Notes under the pieces: generated by a model
Databases searched by the model: none
The model's input: the letters and a program-made list of their open reading frames with translations, nothing else
Told to the model about the DNA's origin: nothing
Assembly (NCBI RefSeq): GCF_003013715.1
Contig: NC_072812.1
Span: 806,001 to 870,000, forward strand
Source of the DNA: Candidozyma auris
Taxonomy: Eukaryota; Ascomycota; Pichiomycetes; Serinales; Metschnikowiaceae
DNA length: 64,000 nucleotides
Direction: 5' to 3'
Made by a program: the position numbers and the translations under genes
Part shown: in pieces, positions 59,001 to 64,000 of the stretch
Layout: each line of letters opens with the position of its first letter
Position numbering within the stretch: position 1 is the first letter of the stretch

Positions 59001-61074
59001 GGCCAGCCTCGATCTCATGGCTATCAAAACTGAGCTCGAGATCAAAAATGATCCGAACAGCTTCGACTTCATTGTTGGCAGGATAGGAGCTTATAAGCGC
59101 ATACCACAAATTGGAAAGAAATATCCTTAAGATCCGATTCCTTTGTTGGGTATTGGAAGCTTTAACAAGATAGCGCGTGAACTTAACAGCACTCAATACC
59201 AACCTAAGCGCCTTTTGATTCTCCATCTCATCTAGCTGAAAACAAAAAGGCCTTATGTGAAATATTGTATCCAAAAGTATCTTATCCGAAAAATGAAGTA
59301 TCTCGTAGTTTTCTGTTGGAATTGTGAAAAGGAAATGACATAAAATAGATGAGAGTTCATCATTCAAGAAGCCCTTTGATACGCTGTCAACATACCAATC
59401 TTTCAAGCAATCTAAAAGCATGAAAGACATGTCGGACTTCTTGATTGGAAACTCGACATCATAATCACCCCGAAGATTTTCGTAATAATCCTTGACTTTC
59501 TCTAAGAAAGGTTCTTTGTTGAGTCGATCAACCCTCAGTATAGGAGCAAAAAGCCGGGGCTGAGCGAGTCCCAGCAAAAGTTTTAGAGTTTCCACAGATT
59601 TCACCGATATCTCACATTTTAATAGCAAGCACAACATTGCTAGGGGAATATGAATAGCAATTTCTTGATCGTGAAAATCGAAATTCTTGAGTAAGAAACA
59701 GAGCATCTCATATTGAGGAGACGTGTCACTTAATATTAACTCACAAATAATGTACTCCCAAATAAAGCTTGCTTCAACGGCATCGAAGAAAAGCTTTGTA
59801 TTCGCCAAAATTTCCAGCTTACCTTCTCTTTGGCTGTTGACTGAGATGAAACATGCCAGCAAAATCAGAGTAAAGAAGCGAGGAGCCACCAACTGACTGA
59901 TTTCCCAGCGATCTAGCATGAAGGACAAAGCAATCTTGAGACCCTTAACTGTCATTGAAGAGTCCTTGGAGTTCACCATTTTGAGCACACCTTCTGATAA
60001 TATCGGAAGGGCATTATCAGCAAAGTAGTTTACGCGAGAGTCGCCATCAGTAGATTCGTCGGCCAGCTCAGGACCAAGAAGCCAACTCCACAAGCGCCTG
60101 TTCAAACTCATGTCTTTTTTTAAAGTGATTCTACAGCAAGCCATGATTAAAAGCTCCTTATCTGATGCAGAAAATTCATGCTGGAATACCTCTGATGAGA
60201 GCGGTAAATGAGACAACAATAAATCAAAGAAACCACGTACCACAACAATGTCATTAGCCTGATTGAAAGAAGTGCTTGTGTCTAATGCGGCAGCAAATGC
60301 ACGGACCAAAAGGCCCGGTTCAGGTTTCAAACAAGATTCTGCCTCGGAAGAAAGTCGGGAGCCCTTTTCATCTTTAAGCAATTTGAATGACGGTAGACGT
60401 GCAACACACCAGTTCAATGCTCCCAATCTTCTTTCAGGGCTACTAGTGATGCAAAGAAAAATCGTTTGCCAGAACAAGGAGTTGTCGTTCATGGCTACTT
60501 TAAAGGCATCCAAAAGAGCAAAAGCATCTTTGTACACCTCGGAATTCTCATCATCAATGACTGAAAGAAGGGAAAGTAATACGGGCTTTGCAATAGACCG
60601 TATCGTACTCTGTTTGAGTTTCTGAAAAACGTAGGTCTTATATATATTGAGCACTTGAGGCTTTAACTGCATTGACGCGTAGGAAACAACAGGAAGAAAC
60701 CCTGGGAGCCATACGTTGATATGTTCGTTGAAGGCATCGTTTGTAAGAGCTCGAAATATTAACTCGTATAGGCTCAAAGCCTTCTGGTGGACACCATTTG
60801 GCAACTTAGGCGAGAGACAAAGCGCCAATTTTCTCGAGACTTGATTACTCAATGGGATCCATTCGACAGATTGAGGCTCCACAGAGTCGTCTCCAAGCAG
60901 CAATGCCTTTTGTAGTCGAGATAGGAATGCAATATAGTCGGCCCACTCTTGGAGGGTATCAAAGGTGACAAGAGCCTTTTCGACGTTTGTGAGATATCTC
61001 TTGTCTTTGGCAGAGAGATCCAGTTTCGAATCAGTCTGGAATCCAAGACCAGAAATTGATTGAAGAGCCTCCAT
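56035..61074 (-). CDS. DOP1: Dop1 endosome-Golgi trafficking protein
   Basis: The protein has 1679 residues, very close to Saccharomyces Dop1 (1698). The Dopey N-terminal domain covers about the first 300 residues, with ALVTFDTLQEWADYIAFLSR, LSPKLPNGVHQKALSLYELI and LPGFLPVVSYASMQLKP as family-defining blocks. The remainder is alpha-helical, repeat-like, with Leu-rich segments through to the C-terminus. Dop1 works with the flippase Neo1 and Mon2 at Golgi and endosomes and is essential in yeast. The frame is intact. Confidence 0.95.
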   Translation of the reverse strand: MEALQSISGLGFQTDSKLDLSAKDKRYLTNVEKALVTFDTLQEWADYIAFLSRLQKALLLGDDSVEPQSVEWIPLSNQVSRKLALCLSPKLPNGVHQKALSLYELIFRALTNDAFNEHINVWLPGFLPVVSYASMQLKPQVLNIYKTYVFQKLKQSTIRSIAKPVLLSLLSVIDDENSEVYKDAFALLDAFKVAMNDNSLFWQTIFLCITSSPERRLGALNWCVARLPSFKLLKDEKGSRLSSEAESCLKPEPGLLVRAFAAALDTSTSFNQANDIVVVRGFFDLLLSHLPLSSEVFQHEFSASDKELLIMACCRITLKKDMSLNRRLWSWLLGPELADESTDGDSRVNYFADNALPILSEGVLKMVNSKDSSMTVKGLKIALSFMLDRWEISQLVAPRFFTLILLACFISVNSQREGKLEILANTKLFFDAVEASFIWEYIICELILSDTSPQYEMLCFLLKNFDFHDQEIAIHIPLAMLCLLLKCEISVKSVETLKLLLGLAQPRLFAPILRVDRLNKEPFLEKVKDYYENLRGDYDVEFPIKKSDMSFMLLDCLKDWYVDSVSKGFLNDELSSILCHFLFTIPTENYEILHFSDKILLDTIFHIRPFCFQLDEMENQKALRLVLSAVKFTRYLVKASNTQQRNRILRIFLSNLWYALISSYPANNEVEAVRIIFDLELSFDSHEIEAGLVEMILHTPRETRSSAFYKLWVHSADLSTSESLLAGPLRLLLDDLHDNASASFMASKRLVRNILKDGSAARFLKLLTDPILAFDFIKSLKTQIGHHDDLKNFAYSIESIHNVIRSNEKLVKETLNHELVVSEGTESFELVKTNEWDISNYKSLHLSVLHKFLGLELSSEILESRQLLDDYSKCVSSCLKLFSDLVMGSEADFTAHFEKLLLYCLYYVQAINDIPLEIELVQAEYINTIQKFLDLTKSMNIDIRLLHTSTESKDPLLVTLIIEGIKKCLSAILLEKWFALLTRSLYSWSESVFSVILTLNDGIINKIKTYFERVKRFEKVNDFVNLETSFSILLSGLEDMLSISHSYLLTSSLRSNAKVPTANGDSGFLGSVILGVFQIECPNLQTEEQNRIYSVLISIQDASRIAFEMWDWAEKGVLNLPEEFASTKSATFLSNKLKFRSRKLLEALMDLERQEVIETIIESSSENLTKLKLLHVLDNGRPQITLPHIINSIMTRCCPQGLKESNRSSMNSPVTSKQLSEFLYPYFDSIDTDTIEDVWQKLVMFFKDVLAHAYHFKASLSDYLRVLAVLANKISAKKSSERKGYTKELADLYQRMITAACTLSMAENKDNREELAIEKNLLETLISLIDSLSDVLQDSDKVTAAVNTIVNLALVPNLGGKSDNCELALNLMKLIGSAHPTRVWRNVVSNAFNDNNFFVAEIYKQNQWKSLLSIWASTENDALTDLIARISPPTKSTAANIFVWNEKSELEDKLYVLKRVAYLILVLSPDHFANVLDELCTRIFSVINGSCPALFRTESFVLLRAIALRFDQIHLLAYWSPITQSLVEVFRSALLRSQKELEQLEDEEVQLVLGACKLLDQLLLLRFDEFTLKEWLFVETNPSVITDSTKNAPTTLIDLLAVHTESLSVKSSAVQVTHPIAGQSNKPTLYRVKKVESIGSLRRFFGLFSYINYEQTYSLAGPNLEACCDDVFQDLSVSG

Positions 61075-61230
61075 TATATGTACTAATTGGCGAACCTATG
61101 GAGTGTTGGAGTCTATAGGAACAATACAAGGTTATGTCCAGGTGTGTGCAGGGCTTTTGCCAATGGTCCAACATTATTGACTTGATTCAAACATATACCT
61201 GTGTTCCGAATTCTCTATAAAAAGCGATAC

Positions 61231-61920
61231 TTATTTATCTAATACCGATGATAAGAACTTAATCACATCAACAAGTTCTTCATCATTGGCGCTGTGGGCT
61301 ACTCCACGGTAGGTCTTGAATGTCCAGTCCTTGAACCCGAGACTCTTGAAGAGCTTGCTTGTATTTTCACCGAAGCTGTGCTGAACTATAGGGTCAACAT
61401 CGCCATGACCTTGAAAAACTGGGGTGTCGAAGTTTGCACTCTTCAATTTTCCCTTGATGGTGTCCGCAATAGGACAAAATCCTGAAAGCGCAACCACGGC
61501 TCCAATCTTTTCTTCAAGAAGGGCCAATGTAGCCATTGAGATGGCGGCCCCTTGAGAAAAGCCTCCAATGACAATCTTGTTGAGCGGAATGCTATTCTTC
61601 TCGTGTTCTTCCTTGATCAAAGACTTGAGAATATCACATGTCTTCAAGAACCCTTCCACATCCTGCTTAGCGTGTGGGTTGCCGAATTCGTAAATGTCAA
61701 ACCAGCCTGGCATACTCATACCACCGTTCACGGTGATTGGAATGCTTGGAGCATTTGGGAAGATGAAGTTGGTCTCAGCTTGCGATTTGAGTATACCGGT
61801 TTGCGAAATCACCTGCGGGAACCACGACCAGCCTTCACCAGTGTCACCAAGGCCGTGTAAAAAGATCACAGCATTTTTAGCTGTACGAGTAGCGGGGATC
61901 CTCACTGCTGATACTGTCAT
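61231..61920 (-). CDS. Acyl-protein thioesterase 1
   Basis: The protein has 229 residues from MTVSAVRIPA; two codons more upstream open only on TTG. The alpha/beta-hydrolase triad is Ser122 in GGFSQGAA, Asp176 in HGDVDPIV and His209 in GVAHS. Family blocks include AVIFLHGLGDTGEGW and PNAPSIPITVNGGMSMPGWFD. It hydrolyses thioester-linked palmitate from proteins such as G-alpha and Ras. The Saccharomyces orthologue is YLR118C. Length is standard. Confidence 0.95.
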   Translation of the reverse strand: MTVSAVRIPATRTAKNAVIFLHGLGDTGEGWSWFPQVISQTGILKSQAETNFIFPNAPSIPITVNGGMSMPGWFDIYEFGNPHAKQDVEGFLKTCDILKSLIKEEHEKNSIPLNKIVIGGFSQGAAISMATLALLEEKIGAVVALSGFCPIADTIKGKLKSANFDTPVFQGHGDVDPIVQHSFGENTSKLFKSLGFKDWTFKTYRGVAHSANDEELVDVIKFLSSVLDK

Positions 61921-62157
61921 TTTCAATGGGATGAGGTAGGTAATAGAAAACGTGTAGAATGATATTGGGATACATTGCGACCTGTGCAGGTTTTAATGAC
62001 AAGTTGGTACGACTACTGAACCACACCAGTAATCTTTAATCCGAAATGTTCGGTCATGTAATCTGATGGTTCCATGCCCATTCAAGTAAACCTTTGCGAA
62101 TACAAGAGGTTTGCGATATTACAACCACGTCGCCTCGTTGTGTAATTATTGCAGCCA
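61921..62157. other. Short intergenic region between two leftward genes
   Basis: This 237 bp holds the thioesterase promoter and the DUS1 3' flank. No feature was seen. Confidence 0.6.
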
Positions 62158-63465
62158 TTAGGCAGCACTCACTTTCACCTTCTTCCTATCTTCCTCTTCA
62201 ATTTCGTTCTTTCTTTTGTTTGAAGCAGCCACTTCGAGCTCCCTCATGTTCTGCTTCTCACCATTCACCGTACGGAAGTACGGTTGGCACCTCCAGTAAG
62301 GCACTTTCTTATAATGTCCACCCCAAGCCTCGGTGGGACCATCTATGATTTGATCTAGTTTCTCGATGTCCTCTTTTTCGTAAATCTTCGCCACGATCTC
62401 TTCAACTTGTTGCACTATCTTTTCCCACTCTTCGAAAGGAGCACTCACGCTTGTCCGGCCAATGATTGGTCTTAATTCCTTGTGCACATTAAGAAACTCA
62501 TACATGAGCTTGAAGAAGTGTGACTTCATGGCCACCCTCGATGCTTCTCCTGAACATTCCTTCACGATTTCAAAATACTCTCGCAAAAGCTTATCAACCC
62601 TGGGAAATTGTTTCTCTTTGTCGTTGTCTTTGGTCCAGAAAACACCCGGGTTATATAAGTTTCCCTCGGCGGACATCACAGCGTCGCAGTTAACCTCGTC
62701 TGTGCACCGCTTCAAGTCAGAAGGATATAATATATTGCCGTTGGCAAAGAATACCTGGTCTTTGGGAAGGTTGTCTCTCAAGTAGCGCAAGATGTTCCAG
62801 TTTGCAAGCCCAGTCTTCTGGCCCTTCATGTCTCTGGTGCGGCCATGGATGGTGATGAATTGTGCGCCAGCAGAAAGCACCATTTTGGCATATTCCAAAC
62901 TTTTCTCCCAATCATCATACACTCTTATCTTCGCAGTCACCGCACACTTGAGGTTCTTGTGGAGCTTATTGATCAACTTATACACCAAGTCCCAGTCGTC
63001 CATGAGGAACGCTCCGTAGTGCCCCTTTCTCGCTATTCCCTGCGGACACCCCAAATTTAGATCCACTGCGTCGCAGCGGTCTTCAACCAATTTAGCTGCT
63101 TGGAGTAGGTAATCTGGGTCGTTGGCACAGAACTGAACCACCAAAGGTCTGTCCTTTTCTGGGTCGCCGTCCATGTCCCCCCACATCTTCTTTCTATACT
63201 TCTCGTCTGTGGCAAATAGCCTTGCGTGAAACATGGGGGTGAAGCAGAGTTCGGCGCCGTATCTGCGGGAGAGGACTCTCCAAGCTAGTTCTGAGTGGTC
63301 CACCATGGGCGCCAACACTGTTTTGGGGCTGCCGATTTTCTCGTAGAGCTTGCGTCCTGATAGATTATCGGATGTCATGAAACTGTCTTCTTCTATCTGC
63401 AGATGTATGGTTTTTCTATCGTTATCAGTGAAAGGTGACAGGGACAGAATCTCTTCGATGCTCAT
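62158..63465 (-). CDS. DUS1: tRNA-dihydrouridine16/17 synthase
   Basis: The protein has 435 residues from MSIEEILSLS; the frame upstream opens on GTG. The FMN-dependent TIM barrel starts VLAPMVDHSELAWR and carries the catalytic Cys140 in NLGCPQGIARKGHYGAFLM. KIRVYDD and the phosphate-binding ITIHGRTRDMKGQ follow. The C-terminus is Lys/Arg-rich (NKRKNEIEEEDRKKVKV), suitable for tRNA binding or nuclear import. Dus1 reduces U16 and U17 in the D-loop of cytosolic tRNAs. Length matches Saccharomyces Dus1 (423). Confidence 0.95.
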   Translation of the reverse strand: MSIEEILSLSPFTDNDRKTIHLQIEEDSFMTSDNLSGRKLYEKIGSPKTVLAPMVDHSELAWRVLSRRYGAELCFTPMFHARLFATDEKYRKKMWGDMDGDPEKDRPLVVQFCANDPDYLLQAAKLVEDRCDAVDLNLGCPQGIARKGHYGAFLMDDWDLVYKLINKLHKNLKCAVTAKIRVYDDWEKSLEYAKMVLSAGAQFITIHGRTRDMKGQKTGLANWNILRYLRDNLPKDQVFFANGNILYPSDLKRCTDEVNCDAVMSAEGNLYNPGVFWTKDNDKEKQFPRVDKLLREYFEIVKECSGEASRVAMKSHFFKLMYEFLNVHKELRPIIGRTSVSAPFEEWEKIVQQVEEIVAKIYEKEDIEKLDQIIDGPTEAWGGHYKKVPYWRCQPYFRTVNGEKQNMRELEVAASNKRKNEIEEEDRKKVKVSAA

Positions 63466-63734
63466 CTCAATTTTCTGAGGCGCATGCCTCACAAAAGACC
63501 ATATGGTAGCCTATGCAAGATACCAAAAAAGCATAGAAGCTCTCCCTCGGGACTTGTGTGTTCTCTTGAATTACACTACTATCCGCTTGATTATCATCAA
63601 GCTGCATTCTACAAGGGACGTTTACCTTGAAGACTTAATTTGCCTCGATTCCCAATTTCGCAGCCATTAATAATTACTACAAATCTTGATTTCTAGCATC
63701 TATTCGTGTCGTTTAAATAAATAAATATGTAACA

Positions 63735-64000
63735 TTAGTCTTTGTTATGGATAGCAACGTTCTTAAATGCTTCAGCGAATCCCATGGCTAATGGCCAAAG
63801 TGGAGCATCGGCAAGTATACGGACTCCAAGCCCAAGTACTTGCACTGAGAGCTTGCATTGACCGATCGCTTTATCGAAGTTCTCCATATCGTCGCTATTG
63901 GCAAAACCAATGGCTGTGTTCACATTAGTCTTGAACGACTTACTTAAGACAAAGTCGAACACTCCTTGTGACAGCTTGCGTAAAAATTCGGAATACGATT
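63735..64000 (-). CDS. C-terminal fragment of an unrecognised protein
   Basis: The frame is open from the window edge to a stop at 63735 (88 codons). The visible part has a hydrophobic, helical character (LSVQVLGLGVRILADAPLWPLAMGFAEAFK) after a more polar segment, with no clear membrane helix and no known motif. The start and most of the protein lie beyond the window. Because the frame reads cleanly and lies in the expected spacing after DUS1 it is probably real. Confidence 0.6.
   Translation of the reverse strand, partial: SYSEFLRKLSQGVFDFVLSKSFKTNVNTAIGFANSDDMENFDKAIGQCKLSVQVLGLGVRILADAPLWPLAMGFAEAFKNVAIHNKD

Overview
The window is chromosomal DNA of a budding yeast (Saccharomycotina). It has closely packed, mostly intronless genes. 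The single clear intron, in SCS2, carries GTATGT at the 5' splice site and TACTAAC at the branch point. Nearly every recognisable gene is a conserved yeast housekeeping gene. CTG codons sit at positions where orthologues carry Ala or polar residues, for example in MAP2 at the second residue after the P-N of its PN-x-GD motif. Together with an alternative oxidase and the overall gene repertoire, this points to the CTG-Ser clade, possibly a Metschnikowiaceae-like yeast such as Clavispora or the Candida auris group. The species is inferred, not proven.

Layout. 1-13 kb: a regulatory district in which two zinc-cluster transcription factors flank an RRM-type RNA-binding protein. The first factor is cut by the window start. 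A 6.15 kb divergent spacer without a convincing gene separates it from the RRM gene. 13.6-22.7 kb: SIS2/HAL3, ribosomal protein uL1, MRM2, SEC27 and ALG11. 24-32.2 kb: a Whi5/Nrm1-family G1/S repressor, MAP2, SCS2 with its intron, a vacuolar AVT-type transporter and alternative oxidase. 34-43.1 kb: SHO1, a Gly/Ala/Ser-rich stress-type protein, the SelO pseudokinase FMP40, a possible 49-residue protein, a stand-alone quinate/shikimate dehydrogenase and a Golgi Mnn2-type mannosyltransferase.

43.1-47.1 kb is the most accessory-looking part. It holds a run of perfect hairpins, an Atr1-like MFS pump and two broken, apparently related membrane-protein reading frames. 47.1-63.5 kb returns to housekeeping: NIT3, an Imo32/Eat1 hydrolase, RIX7, HSP12, ESF2, an unrecognised acidic protein, DOP1, acyl-protein thioesterase and DUS1. 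An unrecognised C-terminal fragment runs off the right end.

Themes. Ribosome and translation functions recur (uL1, RIX7, ESF2, DUS1, MRM2, MAP2), as do secretory-pathway functions (SEC27, ALG11, SCS2, DOP1, GT71), mitochondrial functions (AOX, FMP40, MRM2, IMO32) and osmotic or stress response (SHO1, HSP12, SIS2, the Gly/Ala/Ser protein). Neighbours do not form operons. Several convergent pairs are extremely close, with 28 to 108 bp between stop codons. No tRNA, rRNA, transposon or CRISPR array was seen. No clearly new multi-gene system was found. The best leads are the hairpin cluster near 43.2 kb, the decaying membrane-protein pair, the long divergent spacer, and small regulatory palindromes whose positions fit the adjacent genes.
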